This document shows, in pieces, positions 55,641 to 64,000 of a DNA stretch of 64,000 nt. The notes beneath the pieces were generated by a model. It made no database searches. It saw nothing but the letters and a program-made list of their open reading frames with translations, and was not told where the DNA came from. The stretch's first letter is position 1, and each line of letters opens with the position of its first letter. The position numbers were made by a program, and so were the translations under genes. Source of the DNA: Nocardia goodfellowii. Its GTDB lineage: Bacteria > Actinomycetota > Actinomycetes > Mycobacteriales > Mycobacteriaceae. The stretch covers positions 7,068,001 through 7,132,000 of the forward strand of contig NZ_JAGGMR010000001.1 of NCBI RefSeq assembly GCF_017875645.1. The letters run 5' to 3'.

Positions 55641-56365
55641 GCGGGGGTCTCCATCCAGATCACCCCGGCGATCCGTCCGGTCGGGGCGCCGCGGCGGTGG
55701 CTGAACAAGGTCTTGTCCTCGATGGTGCAGCGCGGGTCCACCGCGACCGCGCCGATCCCGGCCTCGGTGAGCTGCCTGCGGATGCCGGCGCGCAGGTCCA
55801 GCGATGGCGTGCCGCGCACGGTGGTGGCAGCGCTGCCGGGCAAATGCTTTTCCACGTCGGCGCGCATAGCGGCGGGGACCTCGTACTGACGGCCGGACGC
55901 GGCCGGACCGAGAAACGCGCCGATCCGGTCGACGCGCGCGCCGACCGACACCATCGCCTCGAGCACCTTCGGCACGATGCCGATCCGGGCGCCGATGCGC
56001 CCGGCGTGCACCGCCGCGATCACACCCGCCTCGTCGTCGGACAACAGGATCGGGACGCAGTCGGCGCTGAGGGTGACCAGCGCGAGATTCGGCACGGTGG
56101 TGACCAGAGCGTCGGTGGCGGGCACCGCTTCGGCGCGCGGCCCATCGACGATTTCGACGTTGCGGCCGTGGATCTGCTCCATCCACACCAGCCGATCAGG
56201 GGTCAGGCCGATGCCCTCGGCCAGCCGCTCCCGATTACGCCGCACCGCACTCGGTTCGTCGCCGACATGATCGCCGAGATTGAAGGTGTCGTACGGCGGC
56301 GCCGAGAAACCACCTGTCCTCGTCGTAGTGACCCGTCGGACAGTCATTGTCGGCGCAGCAGTCAT
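55637..56365 (-). CDS. pgeF: PgeF/YfiH (polyphenol oxidase-like) protein
   Basis: A 242-aa laccase-domain (DUF152) protein; E. coli YfiH/PgeF removes aberrant L-Ser from peptidoglycan precursors. Visible motifs: WMEQIHGRNV, LSADCVPILL and VIAAVHAGRIGARIGIV, where many homologues have HAGWRG. Start ATG 56365 or 56347. Placed between ftsZ and yggS as in mycobacteria. Symbol by homology. Confidence 0.88.
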   Translation of the reverse strand: MTAAPTMTVRRVTTTRTGGFSAPPYDTFNLGDHVGDEPSAVRRNRERLAEGIGLTPDRLVWMEQIHGRNVEIVDGPRAEAVPATDALVTTVPNLALVTLSADCVPILLSDDEAGVIAAVHAGRIGARIGIVPKVLEAMVSVGARVDRIGAFLGPAASGRQYEVPAAMRADVEKHLPGSAATTVRGTPSLDLRAGIRRQLTEAGIGAVAVDPRCTIEDKTLFSHRRGAPTGRIAGVIWMETPA

Positions 56366-56598
56366 ATCCCCGAGCGTAGTGGCCGACCACGGACCACGAC
56401 GAATGCCGCGCACCGCCGGAGACCACCGTCACCCGGACACAGAACAGCGGACCATCCAAGAGATTTGGACAGTCCGCCGAAGTGATCGAGCCCCGCCGAA
56501 TACGAGGCCGCCGAGCGCGCGCGGCAGGCTCGCGACAGTGCGGCACCGGGGAAGCGCCGCCGGCGCCCTCCGAGCCCGCTGCTCAGGCGAAAGCCGAG

Positions 56599-57837
56599 CT
56601 AGCGGCGCATGAAGGAGGGCACATCCACGTCGTCATCGTCATCATCGATGTCGGGCGGCTGGATGTGTGCGCGCGGGTTGTGCGTCACCGTGGGTTCGGC
56701 GAGGCGGGCACGCTCGCTTTCGGCATAACTCGGTACCGGGCCGCGGGTGGGCGTGCTCGGGGTGGCGGCCGGAGGTTCGGTCCGAGCGGACACCGCGGAC
56801 TCGCTGCTGGTACGACCGGCGGTGATCTCCCCCGCCCGCCCGGAACCGATGGCGGTGCTGCGGGTGTTCTCGAAACTGCGCCGCGCCGGGCCGCCGCCGT
56901 CGAAACCGGCCGCGATCACGGTGACGCGTACCTCGTCGCCGAGCGAATCGTCGATCACCGTGCCGAAGATGATGTTGGCCTCGATGTGCGCGGCCTCCTG
57001 CACCAGCGACGCGGCCTCGTTGATCTCGAACAGACCGAGGTCGGAGCCGCCCGCGATCGAGAGCAGCACGCCGTGCGCGCCATCCATGGAAGCCTCGAGC
57101 AGCGGCGAATTGATCGCCGACTCGGCGGCTTTCACCGAGCGGCCCTCACCGCGCGCGGAGCCGATGCCCATCAGCGCGCTGCCGGCGCCGGACATCACCG
57201 ACTTCACGTCCGCGAAGTCGACATTGATCAGGCCGGGGGTGGTGATCAGGTCGGTGATGCCCTGCACACCGTTGAGCAGCACCTCGTCGGCGGAGCGGAA
57301 CGCGTCCATCAGGCTGACCGCCGCGTCGCCCAGCTGTAGCAGCCGATCGTTCGGGATGACGATGAGCGTGTCGCAGGACTCGCGCAGCAGGTTGATGCCC
57401 ACCTCGGCCTGGTTGCCGCGGCGCTTGCCCTCGAACGAGAACGGCCGGGTGACAACGCCGATGGTCAGCGCGCCGAGCTTGCGGGCGATGCTGGCCACCA
57501 CGGGCGCGCCACCGGTGCCGGTGCCGCCGCCCTCACCGGCGGTGACGAAGACCATGTCGGCGCCCTTGAGCACCTCTTCGATCTCGTCCTTGTGGTCTTC
57601 GGCGGCCTTGCGGCCGACCTCGGGGTCGGCGCCGGCGCCGAGACCACGGGTGAGCTCGCGGCCGACGTCGAGCTTGACGTCGGCGTCACTCATCAGCAGC
57701 GCCTGCGCGTCGGTATTGACCGCGATGAACTCGACTCCCTTGAGTCCCTGTTCGATCATCCGGTTGACGGCATTCACGCCGCCGCCGCCGATACCGACGA
57801 CCTTGATCACAGCAAGGTAGTTGTGCGGGGGCGTCAT
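56599..57837 (-). CDS. ftsZ: cell division GTPase FtsZ
   Basis: A 412-aa tubulin homologue that forms the Z-ring. GTP-binding GGGTGTG at residues 103-109, [14 protein letters not shown] at the start, and the C-terminal domain with [22 protein letters not shown] variable linker (about 318-390) is followed by an Asp-rich stretch and the C-terminal peptide [10 protein letters not shown], which binds SepF. Start ATG 57837. Confidence 0.98.
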   Translation of the reverse strand: MTPPHNYLAVIKVVGIGGGGVNAVNRMIEQGLKGVEFIAVNTDAQALLMSDADVKLDVGRELTRGLGAGADPEVGRKAAEDHKDEIEEVLKGADMVFVTAGEGGGTGTGGAPVVASIARKLGALTIGVVTRPFSFEGKRRGNQAEVGINLLRESCDTLIVIPNDRLLQLGDAAVSLMDAFRSADEVLLNGVQGITDLITTPGLINVDFADVKSVMSGAGSALMGIGSARGEGRSVKAAESAINSPLLEASMDGAHGVLLSIAGGSDLGLFEINEAASLVQEAAHIEANIIFGTVIDDSLGDEVRVTVIAAGFDGGGPARRSFENTRSTAIGSGRAGEITAGRTSSESAVSARTEPPAATPSTPTRGPVPSYAESERARLAEPTVTHNPRAHIQPPDIDDDDDDVDVPSFMRR

Positions 57838-58099
57838 GGGCTCTCGCCTTCCTTCGATCTAAAGCCGTCGTTGCGGACGGGCAAACCCTGAACCTCAACC
57901 ATAGGGTTGGCGTTATGTCAAGTATCCGACTGCTGCGGAACGCTATTCGCAGCCGCCGCGATACGCCCGCAGGCGCGCCGAGGCGAGTACCAGAATCTTG
58001 CGTGATCCCGCTCGCCTTGCCGCGCCACACGTCATATCGTGGACAGCTGCCCCCTGAACCCGATCTTGCTGAAAGATCGCTGGGCGCAATGGGTGTCGC
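57838..58099 (-). other. ftsQ-ftsZ intergenic region with hairpin
   Basis: A 262-bp gap in an otherwise overlapping operon. A 7-bp hairpin CGATCTT - GCTGA - AAGATCG (58061-58079) sits just after ftsQ. TTGACA at 57921-57916 (minus) may be a -35 for an ftsZ promoter, but no good -10 was found at 17 bp. Separate ftsZ transcription is known in mycobacteria. Confidence 0.5.
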
Positions 58100-58795
58100 T
58101 CACTTTACCGTCACCAGATTAGGACTCGAAACGTCGAACACCGTGCCCTCACGGGTCAGCAGTGGCAACACGACCTGCGCCTTTCGTTCGGCGTCGTTCG
58201 CTCCACCCCACACTACCGTGCGCCCGTCGGTCAGGTTCAGCGAGATATCCGAAATCGACCGCGCCACAACCTCACCCACCTGAACTGCCAGCGCAGGGGG
58301 CAGAACGCGCAGCACACCGACGGCCGCGGCGGTCACCGGATCGCCGCCGCCCGGACGCTCGGTGACCAGCTTGGGCACCCCGATCGGGGTGGGTTCGACA
58401 GCGAATTCGATGCCCTCGCCGTCCACCAGGTGCGCGCCGTCGGGGCCGTCGAAATACAGCACCGGAACGCGTTCGGTCACCGTCACCTTGATGGTGGACG
58501 GGTACATCCGCTGCACCCGGGCGGTGTGCACCTTGGGAATTCCGGCGACCCGGCGCGCCATGGCGGTGGTGTCCATGCGCAACATGGATCGGCCCGCCGG
58601 GATCTGCAGCTGCTCGCGCACCGCCTGCTCGGACACCGCACCGAGTCCCTCGATCCGCACCGTGCGCACCGATAACGTGGGCGTGAACCAGGCCAGCACG
58701 AATACAGCGGTAAGCACGCACACTCCGAGCAAACTGAACAGCCACAGCCGGCGATCCAGCCGCCACCGCGAAAGACCGGGCTGTGTCATCGTCAC
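58100..58795 (-). CDS. ftsQ: cell division protein FtsQ
   Basis: A 231-aa bitopic divisome protein: short cytoplasmic N-terminus, one helix (about residues 18-38), then an external POTRA domain ([23 protein letters not shown]...) and beta domain. It links FtsB/L and FtsW/I to the ring. GTG 58795 overlaps murC by 4 bp. Confidence 0.95.
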   Translation of the reverse strand: MTMTQPGLSRWRLDRRLWLFSLLGVCVLTAVFVLAWFTPTLSVRTVRIEGLGAVSEQAVREQLQIPAGRSMLRMDTTAMARRVAGIPKVHTARVQRMYPSTIKVTVTERVPVLYFDGPDGAHLVDGEGIEFAVEPTPIGVPKLVTERPGGGDPVTAAAVGVLRVLPPALAVQVGEVVARSISDISLNLTDGRTVVWGGANDAERKAQVVLPLLTREGTVFDVSSPNLVTVK

Positions 58796-60279
58796 CGCCC
58801 GTACGGGTGGCGCGCCCGCAGGCCGTCGAGGATCTGGCTGCCGAGCATCGTCACATCGCCGGCGCCCATGGTGATCACGACGTCGCCGGGCAGTGCCAGT
58901 CCGGCGGCCTGCCGGCCCACCCGGGAGATATCCGGTTGATAGTGCACGGGTTTGGTGACCGCCTGGGCGACCAGCGCGCCGTTCACTCCGGGCAGCGGCT
59001 TCTCGCGCGCACCGTAGACATCGAGCACAACCACCTCGTCGGCCAAGCTCAGCGCGGCGCCGAACTCGGTCGCGAAGGTCGCGGTGCGGCTGTACAGATG
59101 CGGTTGGAAGACCACGATGACCCGGCCCTGGCGGGAACGGGCGCCGTCGCGGGCCTCCTGCTGCACCAGTTCGGCGGCGGCACCGAGCACCGCGCGCACC
59201 TCGGTCGGGTGATGGGCGTAGTCGTCGAAGACGCGGACGCCGTTCTCCCGGCCCACGAACTGGAACCGGCGGTGCACGCCGCCGAAACCCTCCAGACCCT
59301 GGATGATCTCGTCGATATCGGCGCCGGTGGCCCGGGCGGCCAGCAGCGCGGCCAGCGCGTTGAGGGCCATGTGCCGACCGGGCACGGACAGGCGCAGGGT
59401 GCGCGGCGTGGCTTCGTCGGACAACTGGAACTGGGCGACACCACCGACATCGCGCGGCTCCCAGTGGTGCAGGCGCACACCGACGGGGACGGGCGCGTCC
59501 TCCAGTTCGCCGGAGCCATAACCCAAGACCCGCACGCCCTTGGCGGCGAGCTTGTCGCCGACTCGCTCGGCCAGCGCCCGCGAACCGGAATCGTCCAGGC
59601 AGACCACCAGCAGGCCGTGGTCGGCGATCCGCTCGGTGAAGTCGTCGAACACCTGGGTGTATGCCTCCGGCGTGCCGAAGAAATCCAGGTGATCGGACTC
59701 GATATTGGTCACCACCGCGACATCCGGGGAGTACTGCAGCAGCGAACCGTCGCTCTCGTCGGCCTCGGCGACGAAGCTGTCGCCGGTGCCGTGGTGGGCG
59801 TTGGTACCGGCCTCGTTGAGCTCGCCGCCGACCGCGAACGACGGGTCGAACCCGCAGTGCTGCAGTGCGACGATGAGCATCGAGGTGGTCGAGGTCTTGC
59901 CGTGCGTGCCCGAGACCAGCAGCGTGCGGTGCCCCGCCATCAGCGAGGCCAGCACGGCCGGCCGCAGCAGCACCGGGATCTCGCGCCGGTTGGCTTCCAT
60001 CAGTTCGGGATTGGTCTTGGGGATGGCCGCGTAGGTGGTGACCACCACGGTCGGGCCGCCGGGCAGCAGGTCCAGGGCACTGGCGTCGTGCCCGATGCGC
60101 ACCTGCGCGCCGCGCGCCCGCAGCGCGAGCACGCCGCGGCTCTCCTTGGCGTCCGAACCCGAGACCTCACCGCCGCGGGACAGCAGGATCCGGGCGATAC
60201 CGGACATGCCCGCACCGCCGATGCCGACCATGTGCACCCGCCGCAGCGCGGGTGGCAGTGCGGATCGCTCGTCGCTCAC
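58792..60279 (-). CDS. murC: UDP-N-acetylmuramate-L-alanine ligase
   Basis: A 495-aa Mur ligase adding L-Ala to UDP-MurNAc; cytoplasmic. Rossmann start [18 protein letters not shown]-loop [13 protein letters not shown], and FQPHLYSRT near the C-terminal domain. GTG start overlaps murG by 4 bp. Confidence 0.97.
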   Translation of the reverse strand: MSDERSALPPALRRVHMVGIGGAGMSGIARILLSRGGEVSGSDAKESRGVLALRARGAQVRIGHDASALDLLPGGPTVVVTTYAAIPKTNPELMEANRREIPVLLRPAVLASLMAGHRTLLVSGTHGKTSTTSMLIVALQHCGFDPSFAVGGELNEAGTNAHHGTGDSFVAEADESDGSLLQYSPDVAVVTNIESDHLDFFGTPEAYTQVFDDFTERIADHGLLVVCLDDSGSRALAERVGDKLAAKGVRVLGYGSGELEDAPVPVGVRLHHWEPRDVGGVAQFQLSDEATPRTLRLSVPGRHMALNALAALLAARATGADIDEIIQGLEGFGGVHRRFQFVGRENGVRVFDDYAHHPTEVRAVLGAAAELVQQEARDGARSRQGRVIVVFQPHLYSRTATFATEFGAALSLADEVVVLDVYGAREKPLPGVNGALVAQAVTKPVHYQPDISRVGRQAAGLALPGDVVITMGAGDVTMLGSQILDGLRARHPYGR

Positions 60280-61373
60280 AGCGCCCCTCCTCGTCCGATC
60301 CCAGCCACGATCGAAGCCACTTCGTCGGCGGCGTCGCGGTGCCCCGCACCCGCCGCGGCCCGGCCCATCTCGGTCAGCCGCGCGGGATCGCGCAGCAGCG
60401 GTATCACCTCGTTGATCACGTAGCTCGGCGTCAGGTCCTGGTCAGCGACGATTCTGCCACCACCCTGGGCCACCACCGGTCGTGCGTTGAGTTCCTGTTC
60501 GCCGTTGCCGTGCGGCAGCGGGACATAGACGGCGGGCAGTCCGACCGCCGACACCTCGGCGACGGTCATCGCGCCGGAGCGGCAGACCACCGCGTCGGCG
60601 GCGGCGTAGGCCAGGTCCATCCGGGACAGATACGGCACCGCCACATAACGCCCGGCGCCGTCGGTGTCGGCCAGAGTCAAGGTGTTCTTCGGTCCGTGCG
60701 CGTGCAGCACCGAGATACCGGCCGCGGTCAGTTCGCGGGCGGCTCCGGAGACGCCCTCGTTCAAGGTGCGCGCACCCTGCGAGCCACCGAACACGAGCAG
60801 CACCGGGCCCTCGGCGGGCAGGCCGAAATGCGCGCGGGCCTCGGCGCGCAACGCCGCCCGGTCCAGGGTGGTGATCGCGGCGCGCACCGGAATACCCACG
60901 ACCTCGGCTCCGGCCAGGCCCGAATCCGGGACGGCGGCAAGCACTCTGGCCGCGATCCGGGCGCCGACCTTGTTCGCGATACCCGCTTTGGCATTGGCCT
61001 CGTGCACCACGACCGGCACCCGGCGCCACCGGGCCGCCAGGTAGGCGGGCAACGCGACATAGCCGCCGAATCCGACGATGACGTCGGCGTCCACCTTGTC
61101 GATGACCGCGCGGGTCGCGGCCACCGAGGCGACTACTCGGCCGGGCAGGCGCAGTAGATCGGCGGAGATCTTGCGCGGCAACGGCACCGGCGGGATGAGT
61201 TCGAGCGGGTACCCGCGGGCGGGCACCAGGTCCTTCTCCAGACCGCGCTCGGTACCGAGGGCGGTTACGCGGATCGACTCGTCGAGTCGTCGCAACGCGT
61301 CGGCGACGGCGAGCGCCGGTTCGATATGTCCCGCGGTTCCACCGCCGGCCACGATCACCGAAAGGGCGCTCAC
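60276..61373 (-). CDS. murG: lipid II synthase (UDP-GlcNAc transferase)
   Basis: A 365-aa GT28 enzyme adding GlcNAc to lipid I at the inner membrane. [18 protein letters not shown] at the N-terminus, donor-site [10 protein letters not shown], and [17 protein letters not shown] start; overlaps ftsW and murC by 4 bp each. Confidence 0.97.
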   Translation of the reverse strand: MSALSVIVAGGGTAGHIEPALAVADALRRLDESIRVTALGTERGLEKDLVPARGYPLELIPPVPLPRKISADLLRLPGRVVASVAATRAVIDKVDADVIVGFGGYVALPAYLAARWRRVPVVVHEANAKAGIANKVGARIAARVLAAVPDSGLAGAEVVGIPVRAAITTLDRAALRAEARAHFGLPAEGPVLLVFGGSQGARTLNEGVSGAARELTAAGISVLHAHGPKNTLTLADTDGAGRYVAVPYLSRMDLAYAAADAVVCRSGAMTVAEVSAVGLPAVYVPLPHGNGEQELNARPVVAQGGGRIVADQDLTPSYVINEVIPLLRDPARLTEMGRAAAGAGHRDAADEVASIVAGIGRGGAL

Positions 61374-62830
61374 CTGTCTCTACCTCGTTCTCTCGCATGG
61401 GGCATCGGATAGTTCGGTTCCCAGGCCCGGGTGGAGCGCAGGGAGCTGGTGCCGCGTCTGGGCGCGGGCCCGGGTTGCGGGCGACGCACCGGCGGCACCG
61501 GTTTGCCGCGCTGGGCCTGCGGCGGTGGGCGTTTGCGTTGCTGCTGCGCCCTGGCGGCGTTGCGGGCCCGCGCCGAGGATGCTTTGGCGGGCGAGTACAC
61601 CTCGGGTTTGGGCAGGCGCAGCAACCGGCTGAACCGCCCGTCGGCGCCGGCGTGCAGCGCGGCCACCGCTTCGGGTTCGTGCCGGGCGGCGTTGGCGATG
61701 ATGCCGAACATGAACAGGGTGATCGCCAGCGACGAACCGCCCGCCGACACCAGCGGCAACTGCAGACCGGTCACCGGCAGCAACCCGACCACATATCCGA
61801 TATTGATCAGTGCCTGCGCGGTGATCCAGGTGGTGGCGGTGGCGGTGAGCAGCCGCAGGAACGGGTCCGCCGAACGGGCGGCGATGCGCAGCCCGGTGTA
61901 GACGAACAACGCGAACAGACCGAGCACCAGGGCGCAGCCGAGGAACCCGAGTTCCTCGCCGATGATGGCGAAGATGAAGTCGTTGTGGGAGTTCGGCAGA
62001 TAACTCCACTTGGCGCGGCTCTGCCCGAGGCCGCGGCCCCAGATGCCGCCGTCGGCCAGCGAGTAGAGGGCTTGGCGCGCTTGGTATCCGATGCCCTGCG
62101 GGTCAGCTTCGGGATTGAAGAAGTTGCGCATGCGGTCGGATCGGTAACCGGCCGACAATGCCAGCACGCCCGCCGCGATCACGCCGGAGACCGAGATGGT
62201 GATGAACAGCCGCACCGGCAGTCCGCCGAACCACAGCAGCGCCGCGAGCACCACGCCGAGGGCGATGGTGGTGGACAGGTTCGGCTGCAGCACGACCAGC
62301 AGGCAGACCAGCAGACCGGCCGGGACCAGCGGCACCAGAATGTCTTTCAGGCCGGCCCGCTCCGAACGCCGCGAAGCGAGCAGATGCGCGCCCCACACCA
62401 CCAGCGTCACCTTGACGATCTCCGACGGCTGCACCGAGATCGGCCCGATCACGAACCAGCGCCGCGCGCCCTGCACCTCCGAGCCGATCCCGGGGACCAG
62501 CACCAGCGCCAGCGCGAGCACCGACAGCGCGAACATCGGAAACGACCACTGGCGCAACCGCTTCAGCGGCAGCCGCAACGCCAGATAGAACAGGCCGGTG
62601 CCGATGGCGGCGAACATGGCCTGCTGGATGAACAGCGCGTAGGCCGAACCGCCGCCGGCATAGGACTCCACCGACGACGCCGAGAGCACCATGACCAGGC
62701 CCAGCACGGTGAGCAGGGTGGCGATGGTGACGACCAGGTGGAACGACGCGAGCGGGCGCGCCAGCCAGGCACCTGCCCAGCGGGCGTTGATCCCCCTGGC
62801 CGCCCCGCTCTTCGTCGCCGTTGTCGTCAT
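61370..62830 (-). CDS. ftsW: peptidoglycan polymerase FtsW (SEDS)
   Basis: A 486-aa SEDS glycosyltransferase with ten helices, acting with FtsI at septa. Motifs [40 protein letters not shown] and [14 protein letters not shown] are all present. A long basic, Pro-rich cytoplasmic tail (about residues 405-486) is seen. ATG overlaps murD by 4 bp. Confidence 0.97.
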   Translation of the reverse strand: MTTTATKSGAARGINARWAGAWLARPLASFHLVVTIATLLTVLGLVMVLSASSVESYAGGGSAYALFIQQAMFAAIGTGLFYLALRLPLKRLRQWSFPMFALSVLALALVLVPGIGSEVQGARRWFVIGPISVQPSEIVKVTLVVWGAHLLASRRSERAGLKDILVPLVPAGLLVCLLVVLQPNLSTTIALGVVLAALLWFGGLPVRLFITISVSGVIAAGVLALSAGYRSDRMRNFFNPEADPQGIGYQARQALYSLADGGIWGRGLGQSRAKWSYLPNSHNDFIFAIIGEELGFLGCALVLGLFALFVYTGLRIAARSADPFLRLLTATATTWITAQALINIGYVVGLLPVTGLQLPLVSAGGSSLAITLFMFGIIANAARHEPEAVAALHAGADGRFSRLLRLPKPEVYSPAKASSARARNAARAQQQRKRPPPQAQRGKPVPPVRRPQPGPAPRRGTSSLRSTRAWEPNYPMPHARERGRDR

Positions 62831-64000
62831 AGTTGCCGCCCGATGTCCCCGTCCTCCAACGCGTGCACGGCCTCCGCGAAGCTACGGCCGCGATGGGTGT
62901 AATCGGCGAACATGTCCAGCGACGCGGCCGCGGGGGCGAGCAGCACGGTGTCACCGTGATTGGCCATACCGGCCGCCGCGCGCACGGCACGCGCCATAAC
63001 AGCGTCGGCCTTCTCCATCCGCACCCCTGGGTCATCTGGTTGCGCCGCGGACTCCGGTCCCGCGTCCATCAGTGCATCGTCTCCCGCCCACACCTCGATG
63101 ACCGGGACATCGGGCGCGTGTCGCGCCAACGCGGCGGCGATCACCGGTGCGTCGGACCCGATGAGCACGGCGCCGACCAGCCGGTCGGCGACCTCCTCGA
63201 TCAGATCCTCGACGTGCGCGCCCTTCAACTGCCCACCGGCGACCCAAACCACTTGGGGGTGAGCCAAAATCGAGGACCGCGCCGCATGCGGATTGGTGGC
63301 CTTGGAGTCGTCGATGAAGTTGACGCCCGCGACTTCGCGCACGAACGCGGCGCGGTGCGGTCCGACCTTGTGTTCGATCAGGCCCTCGCGCACGAACTGC
63401 GGCGCCACATCGATGGCGCGGGTCAGCGCCGCGGCGGCCAGCGCGTCGGCGACACCGGCGGGACCGGGCGGGCTGATATCGCCGATCTCGGCCAGGATCG
63501 CGGCCTTGGTGAACGCGCGGTCCAGCAGCTTGCCGTCGACCACGCCGAGTTCCCCGTCGGCGGGCACGCCGATGCGGAATCCGACGGTGCGCCGCGCCTT
63601 GGACTTACGCGCCAGTGCGGCCGCGACCGCGTCGTCCAGACCCACCACCCCGACCCGGCCGTACAGCGCGCGGGCCTTCGCGGCGGCGTAGGCGTCCAGG
63701 CCGCCGTGCCAATCCAGATGATCCTCGGCCACATTCAGCACCACACCGGCCTCGGGCCGCACCGACGGCGCCCAGTGCAGCTGGAACGAGGACAGTTCCA
63801 CCGCGAGCACCTGCGGGCCGGGGCTGCGCCGCAGCGCGTCCAGGATGGGCAGGCCGATATTGCCGCAGGCCACGCTGGCGATGCCGGCGGCGCGCAGGAT
63901 CGCATGGGTCATCTGGGTGGTGGTGGTCTTGCCGTTGGTGCCGGTCACCACCAGCCACTTGCGGGCCGGACCGTAGATCCGAGCCTGATCCACCCACCAG
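62827..64000 (-). CDS. murD: UDP-N-acetylmuramoylalanine-D-glutamate ligase (5' end outside window)
   Basis: The N-terminal part is beyond the right edge; about 391 codons remain. Mur ligase P-loop VTGTNGKTTTTQM near the left of the visible part, then NVAEDHLDWHG and FIDDSKATNPHA, typical of MurD. It adds D-Glu to UDP-MurNAc-L-Ala. The stop overlaps the ftsW ATG (ATGA). Confidence 0.96.
   Translation of the reverse strand, partial: WWVDQARIYGPARKWLVVTGTNGKTTTTQMTHAILRAAGIASVACGNIGLPILDALRRSPGPQVLAVELSSFQLHWAPSVRPEAGVVLNVAEDHLDWHGGLDAYAAAKARALYGRVGVVGLDDAVAAALARKSKARRTVGFRIGVPADGELGVVDGKLLDRAFTKAAILAEIGDISPPGPAGVADALAAAALTRAIDVAPQFVREGLIEHKVGPHRAAFVREVAGVNFIDDSKATNPHAARSSILAHPQVVWVAGGQLKGAHVEDLIEEVADRLVGAVLIGSDAPVIAAALARHAPDVPVIEVWAGDDALMDAGPESAAQPDDPGVRMEKADAVMARAVRAAAGMANHGDTVLLAPAAASLDMFADYTHRGRSFAEAVHALEDGDIGRQL

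Noticed and set aside
56599..64000. Search for ftsA, ddlB or ftsB/L within the dcw cluster
   Set aside because: No frame matching these lies between murD and ftsZ; the 262-bp ftsQ-ftsZ gap is too short, in line with SepF replacing FtsA.
1..64000. CRISPR array, rRNA or tRNA genes, prophage
   Set aside because: No regularly spaced repeats, no recognisable rRNA or tRNA segments, and no phage structural or integrase proteins were seen.

Overview
This is a high-GC actinobacterial chromosome segment from the Mycobacteriales/Corynebacteriales, most probably Nocardia or a close relative. The evidence is an Emb-type arabinosyltransferase, an Mtb12-like lipoprotein antigen, a Wag31/SepF/FtsZ polar-growth division cluster without ftsA, a DnaE1 of mycobacterial type, a translational ileS T-box leader, and frequent GTG/TTG starts with 4-bp ATGA/GTGA overlaps. 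The genus is an inference. No phage, insertion sequence, CRISPR array, rRNA or tRNA gene was seen; the only clearly mobile-type cargo is a small VapBC toxin-antitoxin pair.

Layout. 1-7.1 kb: truncated serine hydrolase, treZ, a SAM methyltransferase and dnaE. 7.4-16.9 kb: an acetate/monocarboxylate module with a LytS-type histidine kinase, an antisense vapBC pair, a LytTR response regulator, a small membrane protein, a solute:sodium symporter, DUF485 plus ActP/MctC-type symporter, and acetyl-CoA synthetase. A 21-bp-phased pair of ACCGTTC repeats in front of DUF485-actP fits a LytTR operator. 17-19.9 kb: proline racemase-family enzyme and a divergent DHA2-type exporter. 20.1-21.8 kb: a three-gene envelope redox module (anchored beta protein, DUF6529-like membrane protein with helix histidines, Tat/lipobox Rieske protein). 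21.8-26.4 kb: VOC protein, two coupled lipoproteins, lspA, an RluD-like pseudouridine synthase and an anchored protein. 26.5-30.6 kb: MMPL transporter divergent from a NarL-type two-component system. 30.6-36.7 kb: PhzF-like enzyme, a CtpE-like P-type ATPase carrying a canonical EF-hand loop, RarD and a GT39-like glycosyltransferase. 36.8-40 kb: HEAT-repeat protein, then a Clp_N protein plus tiny HTH regulator divergent from an FAD monooxygenase across a 43-bp palindrome. 40-48.4 kb: Emb, Mtb12-like lipoprotein, DinB, GalU, a beta-propeller lipoprotein and an NlpC/P60 hydrolase with a long leader.

48.7-64 kb is the division and cell-wall (dcw) cluster, all on the minus strand: murD (partial), ftsW, murG, murC and ftsQ are joined by 4-bp overlaps, followed by ftsZ, pgeF-like, yggS-like, sepF, yggT, wag31, a small membrane gene and ileS. 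Peptidoglycan precursor synthesis, Z-ring assembly and polar growth are thus physically linked.

Most interesting points: the face-to-face promoter palindrome controlling the HTH/Clp_N/monooxygenase locus, the EF-hand in the P-type ATPase, the LytTR operator and the vapBC insertion in the acetate cluster, the Rieske module, and a T-box leader whose alternative pairings can be traced base by base.
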